NCBI GenBank assembly: GCA_015486705.1
Contig: WFRG01000145.1
Coordinates: 1 to 7,299 of the forward strand
Direction: 5' to 3'
Length of the DNA stretch: 7,299 bases
From: Hippea sp.
GTDB taxonomy: Bacteria > Campylobacterota_A > Desulfurellia > Desulfurellales > Hippeaceae
Positions within the stretch are counted from its first letter, which is position 1. The number at the start of each line of letters is the position of its first letter. The notes beneath the pieces were generated by a model that ran no database searches, was not told where the DNA came from, and worked only from the letters and a program-made list of their open reading frames with translations. Shown here piece after piece: positions 1 through 7,242 of the stretch. The translations under genes were made by a program, and so were the position numbers.

Positions 1-2918
1 AAGACAACTTTTTCCTTGAAATCATGAGACACGGTCTTGAAGACCAAGAAAAGATAGACAAAGAGATAATAAGGCTGGGTTTGGAAACAGATACGCCCAT
101 TGTTGCAACAAACGACTGCCACTACCTAAACAAAGAGGATGCCATAGCCCAGGATGCACTCCTCTGTGTTCAGACAAACAAGCACTTAGATGATGAAGAC
201 AGAATGAGAATGGGTACACAAGAGTTTTACTTCAAAACAGAAGAAGAAATGCTTGAGCTTTTCAAAGACAACCCCGAGTTTGTCTATAACTCCAAAACAA
301 TATCTGACATGTGCAATGTTGAATTAGAGCTTGGCAAACTTGCTCCTCCCCACTATCAAACACCGGATGGCTCAGATGAAAAGGAGTTTTTAAGAAGATT
401 GGCTTATGAGGGATTAGAGAAAAGAACACAGGGTTTTGATAAAGACAAAAAAGAGCTTTATAAGAAAAGGCTTGAGCATGAGCTTGCCATAATAGAACAG
501 ATGGGTTTCTCAGGCTACTTCCTCATCGTTTGGGACTTTGTCAACTATGCAAAGAGAAATGGCATACCCGTTGGCCCTGGCAGGGGCTCAGCTGCAGGCA
601 GCCTTGTCTCATACTCCATCGGCATAACAGATATAGACCCCATCAAATACAACCTTCTCTTTGAGCGCTTCCTAAACCCAGAAAGGGTAACAATGCCAGA
701 CATAGATGTGGACTTCTGTGCAGAGAGGCGTGATGAGGTCATACACTATGTTAGAGAGAAGTATGGGGAGTATAATGTGGCTCAGGTGATCACCTTTGGA
801 ACAATGAAGGCAAAGGCGGTTGTTAGAGATGTTGCCCGTGTTATGGGTTTTCCTTATAAAGAGGCAGACAGAATTGCTAAAATGATTCCAAACGACGAGG
901 ACTTGAGTGGTGCAATAAAATCTAACTCTCAGCTTAAACAAGAGATTGAAAAAGACGATAAAGTAAAAAAACTCTTTGAAATATCAGGTACTCTTGAAGG
1001 TGTTAAACGCCACGCCTCAATCCATGCAGCAGGAGTTGTCATATCAACCCAGCCTATTTATAAGAGTTGTCCATTGTATAAAGCACCGGGCGAGGATACG
1101 ATAGCTGTTCAGTTTTCAAAGGACTATCTTGAAGATATAGGTTTGATTAAGTTTGACTTCTTGGGTCTAAAGAACCTTACAATCATCGACACAACCGTCA
1201 AACTTATTGGCAACAGTTTTGACATATCTAAAATTCCTCTTGATGATAAGGAGACTTATAAACTTCTGCAAAGGGGTGATACACTGGGCGTATTTCAACT
1301 TGAGTCCTCTGGTATGCAGAGGCTCATAATGGATTTAAAGCCTACAGTATTTGAAGACTTAATAGCCCTTGTTGCCCTTTATAGACCCGGTCCCTTGGGC
1401 AGCGGTATGGTTCAGGACTTTATAGACAGAAAGCACGGCAAAAAACCCATTGAATACCCTTTGCCAGAGCTTGAGGAAATCCTAAAAGATACATACGGCA
1501 TAATCCTATACCAAGAACAGGTTATGCAGATCGCAAGTAAACTTGCAGGCTATTCCTTAGGTGAAGCAGACATCCTAAGAAGGGCAATGGGCAAAAAGAA
1601 GAAAGAGGTCATGGATGAACAAAGGGGAATATTCATTGAGAGGGCGACGAAGAGGGGTATACCAAAAGACAAGGCGGAATACATCTTTGACCTCATGGCT
1701 AAATTTGCAGAGTATGGTTTTAATAAATCCCATTCTGCTGCCTATGCCTATATTGCCTATCAGACAGCATATCTGAAAGCGCATTATCCTGAGTATTTTA
1801 TGAGTGCTTTGCTCACAAGCGAAAAGAACAATACAGACAATATTGCGAAGTACATTGAAGAATGTAATCGTATGGACATTACTGTTTTACCTCCTGATAT
1901 AAACGATAGTTTTCATGATTTTGCAGTTGCAGAAAAAGACGACAAAAAAGTGATTAGGTTTGGATTCTCTGCTATAAAGAATGTGGGTGATGCAGCTATA
2001 GAAAATATTATAGATGTTAGAAAAAATGATAAATTCAAGAACATTTTCGATTTTTTGGAGAGAGTTGACTCAAGGAAGGTAAATAAAAAGGTTTTAGAAA
2101 GCTTAATAAAAAGTGGGTGCTTTGATTCCTTACACAGCAATCGGGCAACACTTTTGAACTCTTTGGATATGTTAATGGATTGGAGCGCTAAAAAGTCTAA
2201 AGGAGCACAAGCAAAGAGAATGGCTTTATTTGGAGCAAAAAACGAGCAAAACGATTATCCAAAGCTTATTGAAGCAGAGAAGTTAAAAGAAGATGAAATA
2301 CTTCAATACGAGAAGGAACTCCTTGGTTTCTTTATTAGCTCAAACCCCATAGCAAAGTATGAAAATCTTGTTAAAGCTGTAATAAATGCAACAAGTGAGG
2401 ATGTCTCTGTAGGTTATGACAGTGAGATTATTTTGGCAGGTGTGCCTGTATCTATTAGAAAAACTAAAACAAAAAAGAAAGAGACAATGGCGTTTGTGAA
2501 ATTTATGGACATTAAGGGAACATTTGAGGCCACAGTATTTCCAAAGTTATATGAACAAAAGGCAAAACTTTTGGATAGTAATAAATTGCTTATAGTTATT
2601 GGTAATGCAGATCCTACTACAGAAAAAACCAATATAATTGTTAAAGATATAATAGAAGTGGATGAACTCTTAAAATACGTGAGGGCTATAGAATTAATTT
2701 TAAACGATGATTCCCTTGTATCATTAGATAAAATAAAAACAATTTTGGATAGAAATACTGGCAGTAAACCTGTTATTATTAAATACATTGATAGGAGTGG
2801 AAATAAAATTTACACTATACAAACATTTTGCAGAGCTGGAGTAACCTCAATTTTAGTAGAGGCTTTAAAGAGATACGGTGTTTTTGTGAGATTTTCCATC
2901 TCCAGGGAGGAAGTGTGA
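1..2918 (+). CDS. dnaE: DNA polymerase III subunit alpha (DnaE1), 5'-truncated by window edge
   Basis: This is the catalytic subunit of the replicative DNA polymerase. The frame is open from base 3 (bases 1-2 finish an earlier codon), and the residues before the ATG at 24 (DNFFLEI) match the family, so that ATG is internal. About 971 residues are visible; relative to E. coli roughly 165-170 N-terminal residues are missing. Order, numbered from base 3: end of the PHP domain with ATNDCHYL (residues 35-42); palm with GPGRGS (191-196); PDIDVDFC with catalytic Asp 235 and 237 (E. coli D401/D403); KFDFLG with the third catalytic Asp at 385 (E. coli D555); fingers with RRAMGKKKK and FNKSHSAAYA; a helix-hairpin-helix region near 650-675; a clamp-binding-like RMALFG (739-744); an OB fold at about 808-890; and a C-terminal domain. 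The palm and fingers motifs are intact and the gene looks functional. It is DnaE1, not PolC, because the domain order is PHP-palm-fingers-HhH-OB with no exonuclease insertion. The stop overlaps the next start by one base. Confidence 0.98.
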   Translation, partial: DNFFLEIMRHGLEDQEKIDKEIIRLGLETDTPIVATNDCHYLNKEDAIAQDALLCVQTNKHLDDEDRMRMGTQEFYFKTEEEMLELFKDNPEFVYNSKTISDMCNVELELGKLAPPHYQTPDGSDEKEFLRRLAYEGLEKRTQGFDKDKKELYKKRLEHELAIIEQMGFSGYFLIVWDFVNYAKRNGIPVGPGRGSAAGSLVSYSIGITDIDPIKYNLLFERFLNPERVTMPDIDVDFCAERRDEVIHYVREKYGEYNVAQVITFGTMKAKAVVRDVARVMGFPYKEADRIAKMIPNDEDLSGAIKSNSQLKQEIEKDDKVKKLFEISGTLEGVKRHASIHAAGVVISTQPIYKSCPLYKAPGEDTIAVQFSKDYLEDIGLIKFDFLGLKNLTIIDTTVKLIGNSFDISKIPLDDKETYKLLQRGDTLGVFQLESSGMQRLIMDLKPTVFEDLIALVALYRPGPLGSGMVQDFIDRKHGKKPIEYPLPELEEILKDTYGIILYQEQVMQIASKLAGYSLGEADILRRAMGKKKKEVMDEQRGIFIERATKRGIPKDKAEYIFDLMAKFAEYGFNKSHSAAYAYIAYQTAYLKAHYPEYFMSALLTSEKNNTDNIAKYIEECNRMDITVLPPDINDSFHDFAVAEKDDKKVIRFGFSAIKNVGDAAIENIIDVRKNDKFKNIFDFLERVDSRKVNKKVLESLIKSGCFDSLHSNRATLLNSLDMLMDWSAKKSKGAQAKRMALFGAKNEQNDYPKLIEAEKLKEDEILQYEKELLGFFISSNPIAKYENLVKAVINATSEDVSVGYDSEIILAGVPVSIRKTKTKKKETMAFVKFMDIKGTFEATVFPKLYEQKAKLLDSNKLLIVIGNADPTTEKTNIIVKDIIEVDELLKYVRAIELILNDDSLVSLDKIKTILDRNTGSKPVIIKYIDRSGNKIYTIQTFCRAGVTSILVEALKRYGVFVRFSISREEV
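2904..2910 (+). promoter_or_regulatory. Ribosome binding site of the epimerase, inside the end of dnaE
   Basis: AGGGAGG ends 7 bases before the ATG at 2918. It lies within the last codons of dnaE and decides the epimerase start over the upstream in-frame ATG at 2828, which has no comparable site and lies deep in dnaE. Confidence 0.8.
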
Positions 2919-3967
2919 TGAAAATTTTGTTAACGGGAACAGCAGGCTTTATAGGCTTTCACCTCGCCAAAAGGCTATCGAATGATGGATACGATGTTGT
3001 AGGTTTGGATAACATAAATGACTATTACGATGTAAACCTAAAATACGGAAGGCTGAAGGAGTCAGGTATAGAAGCACCTCTTGATTACGGTAAGTTGGTC
3101 TTTTCCAAGAAATACTCTAATTATGCCTTTGTAAAACTCGATCTAAAGGATAAAGAATCAATTGACGAGTTATTCCACAAGGAAAAGTTCGACGCAGTGT
3201 GCCATTTGGCGGCACAAGCTGGCGTCAGATACTCTTTAAAGGATCCGTACTCTTACATCGATAGCAATATTTACGGTTTTTTGAATATATTAGAAGCGTG
3301 CAGGAGCTATAATGTGGAAAACTTGAGTTTTGCCTCATCTTCAAGTGTTTACGGTTTAAACAAGAAACAGCCATTTTCAGAAAAACACAACGTTGACCAT
3401 CCGATAAGCTTGTATGCTGCAACAAAGAAATCCAATGAGCTTATGGCCCATACGTATAGCTATCTTTATGGCTTAAGGGTAACAGGTTTGCGATTCTTTA
3501 CCGTTTACGGTCCGTGGGGAAGGCCCGACATGGCCTTATTTAAGTTTGTAAAGAATATTTTGGAAGATAAACCTATTGATGTTTATAACTTCGGTAAGAT
3601 GCAGAGGGATTTTACGTATATTGATGACATTATCGAGGGAGTGGTTAGGGTTATAAAAAACCCTGCTAAGCCCAATAAAAAATGGGATGCTTTAAACCCA
3701 GATCCATCGTCTTCCAAGGTTGCGTACAAGATTTACAATATAGGTAATAACACACCCATCAGTTTAGAGCGTTTTATCGAAATCATCGAGAAGGAACTTG
3801 GCAAAAAGTCCAAAAGAAACTACCTGCCCATGCAATCCGGTGATGTGGAATCTACCTATGCAGATGTAACCGCTTTGATAGATGATTTAAGATATAAGCC
3901 ATATACATCTCCTGAGGTGGGGGTAAAGAAATTTATAGATTGGTATCGTTGGTTTTATGATAAATAG
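2918..3967 (+). CDS. NAD-dependent epimerase, probable UDP-glucuronate 4-epimerase (CapI/LpsL type)
   Basis: This is a 349-residue cytoplasmic extended short-chain dehydrogenase, full length for the family. The N-terminus has a Rossmann NAD-binding motif GTAGFIG (residues 7-13) and an acidic residue ending the second strand (D31). The catalytic region is ASSSSVYG (139-146) followed by the YxxxK pair Y166/K170 in LYAATK. HLAAQAGVRYS (97-107), RFFTVYGPWGRPDMA (192-206) and QRDFTYIDDI (229-238) are typical of enzymes that interconvert UDP-glucuronate and UDP-galacturonate for capsule or lipopolysaccharide. Substrate is assigned by family resemblance; a related UDP-sugar 4-epimerase or a dTDP-glucose 4,6-dehydratase-like enzyme is less likely. 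The start at 2918 is chosen for its ribosome binding site and because MKILLTG is the usual N-terminus. It overlaps dnaE by one base, so expression is probably coupled to it. No terminator is evident after it. Confidence 0.93.
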   Translation: MKILLTGTAGFIGFHLAKRLSNDGYDVVGLDNINDYYDVNLKYGRLKESGIEAPLDYGKLVFSKKYSNYAFVKLDLKDKESIDELFHKEKFDAVCHLAAQAGVRYSLKDPYSYIDSNIYGFLNILEACRSYNVENLSFASSSSVYGLNKKQPFSEKHNVDHPISLYAATKKSNELMAHTYSYLYGLRVTGLRFFTVYGPWGRPDMALFKFVKNILEDKPIDVYNFGKMQRDFTYIDDIIEGVVRVIKNPAKPNKKWDALNPDPSSSKVAYKIYNIGNNTPISLERFIEIIEKELGKKSKRNYLPMQSGDVESTYADVTALIDDLRYKPYTSPEVGVKKFIDWYRWFYDK

Positions 3968-3976
3968 ATTGGTATC
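3935..3976 (+). repeat. 13-bp direct repeat spanning the epimerase stop codon
   Basis: ATAGATTGGTATC occurs exactly at 3935-3947 and again at 3964-3976, a period of 29 bp. The second copy contains the TAG stop (3965-3967). Aligning the two full 29-base units without gaps gives about 20 identities, with the tails also partly alike, so this looks like a decayed tandem duplication. It could also be chance similarity in AT-rich DNA, though a 13-base exact match at this distance is unlikely to be random. Confidence 0.75.
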
Positions 3977-3987
3977 TTTAAAAGTTT

Positions 3988-4005
3988 ATTAATTGACAAA
4001 TTAAT
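3988..4005. repeat. AT-rich inverted repeat over the promoter -35 box
   Basis: ATTAATT (3988-3994) and AATTAAT (3999-4005) are perfect inverted copies around a GACA centre. The palindrome covers the TTGACA hexamer, the position expected of a repressor operator. The stem has only A-T pairs and no following T-run of terminator form, so it is unlikely to stop transcription. Its operator role is inferred from position only. More palindromic AT sequence lies downstream at 4041-4055 (TTAATTAA, then TAAAGCTTTA). Confidence 0.5.
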
Positions 4006-4021
4006 TTTAAAATAGTAAACT
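3993..4021 (+). promoter_or_regulatory. Sigma70-type promoter for the TAXI receptor gene
   Basis: A consensus -35 box TTGACA (3993-3998) is followed after exactly 17 bases by TAAACT (4016-4021), which matches four of six positions of TATAAT. Transcription would start near 4028 and leave a leader of about 55 bases before the receptor ATG. It sits in the only sizeable gap upstream of the transporter genes, which supports the transporter being transcribed separately from dnaE and the epimerase. Confidence 0.7.
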
Positions 4022-4072
4022 AAATGTGGATGTGAGCTTCTTAATTAAAGCTTTATTTTTAAATTTTATTTT

Positions 4073-4078
4073 GGAGGT
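4073..4078 (+). promoter_or_regulatory. Strong ribosome binding site of the TAXI receptor
   Basis: GGAGGT lies 4 bases before the ATG at 4083 (5 bases from GGAGG). It decides the start: the longer in-frame ATG at 4026 would begin almost at the predicted transcription start and would put 19 extra residues before the signal peptide. Confidence 0.85.
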
Positions 4079-4082
4079 GTTT

Positions 4083-5087
4083 ATGAGGAAGCTTGTTTAC
4101 GGATTGTTGGTGTTCATGTTCATGTTAACACTTGGTTTTACTGCTAATGCTAGGGTTACCTTTGTAACCATAGGAACAGGTGGCGTTACAGGTGTTTATT
4201 ATCCTGCTGGTGGTGCTATTTCTAAGATGGTTAACGCCAAATTTAAACAGTATCACATCAAGATGACCGTTGAATCCACTGGCGGCTCTGTTTACAACAT
4301 TAACGCAGTATTAAGCGGCGATTTGGACTTTGGGATTTGCCAATCGGATAGGGAGTATGAAGCATGGAACGGGTTTGCGGAATGGAAAAATAGAGGACCA
4401 CAGAGGAATTTGAGAAGTGTTTTTGGTTTACACAATGAATCAATAACACTCGTTGCAAGGGCTGACGCCGGTATTAACAGCGTTTATGACCTTAAAGGAA
4501 AAAGGGTTAATTTAGGTAATCCAGGTTCTGGACAACTGCAAAATGCAAAGGATATTTTAAAAGCCTTTGGTATTTCTTTAAATGATATACATCCAGAATA
4601 CGTAAAAGCTGTTGAGGCTCCAGGACTGTTGCAGGACGGTAGGATTGATGCATTTTTCTACACAGTTGGTCATCCAAATGGCGCAATAAAAGAGGCTACA
4701 AGCGGAAGAATTAAGGTTAAAATCGTTCCAATCACAGGCAAAGCTGTTGAAAAACTACTAAAAACCCATCCATACTATGCAAAATCCGAAATCCCTGTTA
4801 AAAAGTTTTACCCAATGGCAGCTAACAAGAAAGATGTTGTCTGGACAATTGGTGTTAAGGCTTTGGTAGTAACAAGCAAGAATGAACCGGATAAAGTAGT
4901 GTATGCAATTACAAAAGAGGTTTTTGACCATCTCGACCAATTTAAAAAACTGCATCCAGCTTTTGCTACATTAACGAAGAAGAACATGCTTGAAGGAATG
5001 ACAGCTCCTATACATCCAGGGGCATTGAAGTACTATAAGGAAAGCGGCCTGATTAAATACATTCCTAAAAAACTTATCGAGCAGTAA
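4083..5087 (+). CDS. TAXI-family TRAP transporter substrate-binding protein
   Basis: This is the periplasmic receptor of a TRAP transporter, 334 residues. It has a classical Sec signal peptide: MRK, then a hydrophobic stretch at about residues 4-20, then A-N-A (21-23) as a signal peptidase I site. The mature protein opens with VTIGTGGVTGVYYPAGG, the hallmark of the TAXI (TRAP-associated extracytoplasmic immunogenic) family. STGGSVYNINAVLSGDLDFGICQSD follows in two parts, matching the conserved first lobe, and the C-terminal part has MTAPIHPGALKYYKE, also typical. There is no lipobox cysteine, so it should be soluble in the periplasm. Characterised relatives bind glutamate/glutamine or dicarboxylates, but ligand cannot be read from this sequence. 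It has its own promoter upstream and is separated from its permease by a terminator, which fits a receptor needed in excess over the permease. Confidence 0.95.
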   Translation: MRKLVYGLLVFMFMLTLGFTANARVTFVTIGTGGVTGVYYPAGGAISKMVNAKFKQYHIKMTVESTGGSVYNINAVLSGDLDFGICQSDREYEAWNGFAEWKNRGPQRNLRSVFGLHNESITLVARADAGINSVYDLKGKRVNLGNPGSGQLQNAKDILKAFGISLNDIHPEYVKAVEAPGLLQDGRIDAFFYTVGHPNGAIKEATSGRIKVKIVPITGKAVEKLLKTHPYYAKSEIPVKKFYPMAANKKDVVWTIGVKALVVTSKNEPDKVVYAITKEVFDHLDQFKKLHPAFATLTKKNMLEGMTAPIHPGALKYYKESGLIKYIPKKLIEQ

Positions 5088-5111
5088 TATTTAGCTTGCG
5101 GTTACTTCATT

Positions 5112-5134
5112 AAGGGGCTTTGTGCCCCTTTTTT
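5112..5134 (+). terminator. Rho-independent terminator between receptor and permease
   Basis: AAGGGGC (5112-5118) pairs with GCCCCTT (5124-5130) over a five-base loop TTTGT, and the T-run continues to 5134. The stem has a solid five-pair G-C core. It begins 24 bases after the receptor stop and ends 23 bases before the permease ATG. No convincing promoter is seen between it and the permease, so partial read-through is the simplest way to express the permease. Confidence 0.85.
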
Positions 5135-5147
5135 AGTTTAAGCATGT

Positions 5148-5153
5148 GGGGGG
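5148..5153 (+). promoter_or_regulatory. G-run serving as ribosome binding site of the permease
   Basis: GGGGGG ends 4 bases before the ATG at 5158. It is an imperfect Shine-Dalgarno sequence (GGAGG with G for A) but well spaced. It favours the ATG at 5158 over the in-frame GTG at 5146, which has only AT-rich sequence upstream. Confidence 0.55.
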
Positions 5154-5157
5154 TCGT

Positions 5158-7230
5158 ATGAATGATAAAGAGCTTAACTTATCTGAAGAAAAAAGAAAAA
5201 AAATAGAAGAGCTTATAAAAGAAGACACAGGCGATGTAAGAATACTCAACAAGTATGAACGTGCAATAATAATGGTAATAGGGGTTGGATGGGCTATCTT
5301 CCAGCTGCTTATTGCCAGTGTTTTGACCATAGATTCTACCTTTTCAAGATCTATTCATCTTGCTTTTGCCATGGCTATGATATTTCTTTCCGTTCCCTTT
5401 TTTAAAAAGAAAAAAATAAAATTTTTGCCTTTTTTATCACAAAGAGAAGGTATTCCATGGATAGATTATTTACTTGCTATTTTGGGTGTGATTTCTGCGT
5501 TATATATCACTATAGCGTGGAATGGTATAACAATGAGAATGGGTGCGCCTAACTTGACTGACAGGATTTTTGGTTTTATCTTAGTAGTAATGGTTTTTGA
5601 GGCTACAAGAAGGGCAATAGGTCCAGCTTTACCTATGGTTGGTTTACTGTTTTCATTTTATGCCTTTTTTGGTCCATACTTACCTGAGATTCTTGCATAC
5701 AAAGGTGTTACTATAGATAAGTATGTAAGCCAGATTTCACTTTCTACTGAGGGTATTTTTGGTATTCCTTTAAGAGTTTCTACAAATATTGTTTACCTGT
5801 TTGTTCTGCTCGGAGCTATGCTTGATAAAGCTGGAGCAGGCAAGTTTTTTATAGATCTTGCTTTTGCTGGTTTAGGTAGATACAAGGGCGGTCCAGCAAA
5901 GTCGGCAGTTGTGGCAAGCGGCTTGACCGGTCTTGTTTCAGGATCGTCTGTTGCCAATGTTGTTACAACAGGAACTTTTACCATTCCACTCATGAAAAAA
6001 ACAGGTTATCCTGCCACAAAAGCTGGGGCTACAGAGGTTGCAGCAAGTATAAATGGCCAACTTATGCCACCAATTATGGGTGCTGCTGCATTTATTATAG
6101 CTGAGTATGTTAATGTTCCCTATTTAGCCGTTGTTAAGGCGGCGTTCATACCGGCTTTGGTTGCCTATATAACACTTTTCTATGTTTCCCATCTTGAGGC
6201 AAGTAAACTCGGTTTGAGAGGATTGCCAAAGGAAGAGCTACCCAACGCAAGGGAAGTTTTAAAGAGTGGATTTCACTATCTAATACCAATAACATGGCTT
6301 GTGGTCGAGCTTGTTGTGTTAAGACATTCACCCGCAATGTCTGCTTTTAGAACGATAATAATTCTCATTTTTGTCATTCTTTATCAAGAGTTTGTTAAGA
6401 TTAAAAAAGAAGGGATATCAGTACTACAGGCGATAAAGAACTCGGTTAGGTTAACAGCTGAGGCATTTGTTTCTGGTTCAAGAAATATGGTTATAGTGGC
6501 TTTAGCCTGTGCTTCAGCTGGCGTAGTCGTAGGTCTTGTGGCCACAGGCATTGGTAGTATGATTACGGAGTTTGTTGATACGCTTTCCCATGGTAATATT
6601 TACCTGTTATTAATCATAACCGCTATGGCAAGCCTTTTGCTTGGCATGGGGCTTCCTACAACAGCAAACTACATTGTTATGGCATCGTTAACTGCTCCAG
6701 TTATTGTGACAATTGCTCATAACTATGGTTTCTTTGTTCCGCTAATGGCTGCCCATCTCTTTTGCTTCTACTTTGGAATTATTGCAGACGATACGCCACC
6801 TGTGGGATTGGCTGCATACGCTGCTGCGGCACTGGCTGATGCTGACCCCATACCTACAGCGGTTCAGGGGTTTATTTACGATATGAGAACGGCAATTTTG
6901 CCTTTCATGTTTGTGTTTAATCCAGATATCATACTTTATCACATAACGAGCTGGCCGAAAATAATCATGATATTTGTAATGGCTATAGCAGGCTCTTTTG
7001 CCTTTGCCAGTGCTCTGCAGGGATGGTTTTTAACGAAGAATAAGTGGTATGAAATTCCATTTTTCCTGTTTGCATCGTGGGTGTTATTCAATCCTGCAGG
7101 TATCTTGCACTGGCTTCATTTGCCAAGCGACATGAAGTATTACATGTATTTTATTGGTCTTTTTGTCATGGGTCTTTTGTATCTTGAACAAAAGGTGAGA
7201 ATAAAATCAAATACAGTAATGGCTGCTTAA
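5158..7230 (+). CDS. TRAP transporter permease, fused 4TM/12TM (DctQM-type) protein
   Basis: This inner-membrane permease imports the receptor's substrate with a cation gradient (Na+ or H+). At 690 residues it matches the fused type, in which the small DctQ-like and large DctM-like parts are one chain, as usual with TAXI receptors; no separate DctQ gene is present. It begins with a charged, probably cytoplasmic helix (about residues 1-33), followed by hydrophobic segments near 36-56, 66-82, 102-122 and 137-172. The DctM part has GLVSGSSVANVVTTG (258-272), NGQLMPPIMGAAAF (299-312), LGMGLPTTANY (495-505) and IADDTPPVGLAAYAAAA (542-558). Further hydrophobic segments run to about 675, then a short basic tail. 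ATG 5158 is preferred to GTG 5146, which would add four residues. It lies downstream of the receptor and its terminator. The next gene starts 12 bp after its stop, so the transcript probably continues. Confidence 0.96.
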   Translation: MNDKELNLSEEKRKKIEELIKEDTGDVRILNKYERAIIMVIGVGWAIFQLLIASVLTIDSTFSRSIHLAFAMAMIFLSVPFFKKKKIKFLPFLSQREGIPWIDYLLAILGVISALYITIAWNGITMRMGAPNLTDRIFGFILVVMVFEATRRAIGPALPMVGLLFSFYAFFGPYLPEILAYKGVTIDKYVSQISLSTEGIFGIPLRVSTNIVYLFVLLGAMLDKAGAGKFFIDLAFAGLGRYKGGPAKSAVVASGLTGLVSGSSVANVVTTGTFTIPLMKKTGYPATKAGATEVAASINGQLMPPIMGAAAFIIAEYVNVPYLAVVKAAFIPALVAYITLFYVSHLEASKLGLRGLPKEELPNAREVLKSGFHYLIPITWLVVELVVLRHSPAMSAFRTIIILIFVILYQEFVKIKKEGISVLQAIKNSVRLTAEAFVSGSRNMVIVALACASAGVVVGLVATGIGSMITEFVDTLSHGNIYLLLIITAMASLLLGMGLPTTANYIVMASLTAPVIVTIAHNYGFFVPLMAAHLFCFYFGIIADDTPPVGLAAYAAAALADADPIPTAVQGFIYDMRTAILPFMFVFNPDIILYHITSWPKIIMIFVMAIAGSFAFASALQGWFLTKNKWYEIPFFLFASWVLFNPAGILHWLHLPSDMKYYMYFIGLFVMGLLYLEQKVRIKSNTVMAA

Positions 7231-7231
7231 A

Positions 7232-7237
7232 AGAGGT
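7232..7237 (+). promoter_or_regulatory. Ribosome binding site of the gene at the window end
   Basis: AGAGGT lies 5 bases before the ATG at 7243 in the 12-base gap after the permease stop. It supports this ATG over the in-frame ATG at 7258, which has no such site. Confidence 0.6.
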
Positions 7238-7242
7238 AGAAT

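Noticed and set aside
24..26. ATG at 24 as the start of dnaE
   Set aside because: The frame is open to base 3 and the preceding residues (DNFFLEI) match the DnaE PHP domain, so the gene begins upstream of the window.
545..941. Minus-strand open frames opposite the DnaE palm domain
   Set aside because: They lie opposite the conserved catalytic motifs of dnaE and their translations show no family features; they are shadows of the coding strand.
1710..1724. Possible DnaE intein at the known cyanobacterial split-intein site (AEY/CFN)
   Set aside because: The site reads AEYGFN without interruption, with Gly in place of the Cys an intein would need, and the flanking polymerase sequence is continuous.
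2414..2788. 124-codon open frame on the minus strand
   Set aside because: It is fully antisense to the OB and C-terminal region of dnaE, in AT-rich DNA, with a low-complexity Ser/Ile/Phe-rich translation and no recognisable domain.
2828..2917. N-terminal extension of the epimerase from the ATG at 2828
   Set aside because: It overlaps dnaE by 91 bases, has no ribosome binding site, and the Rossmann start MKILLTG at 2918 fits the family.
4026..4082. N-terminal extension of the TAXI receptor from the ATG at 4026
   Set aside because: It coincides with the predicted transcription start, lacks a ribosome binding site, and would disrupt the normal signal-peptide N-terminus beginning at 4083.
5146..5157. 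GTG at 5146 as the permease start
   Set aside because: Upstream sequence is the terminator T-run with no Shine-Dalgarno match, while the G-run just before ATG 5158 is well placed.
5144..5161. Five-codon mini-ORF (MWGVV) ending in an ATGA overlap with the permease start
   Set aside because: The geometry suits a leader peptide, but there is no ribosome binding site before it and it lies after the terminator; it is most likely chance.
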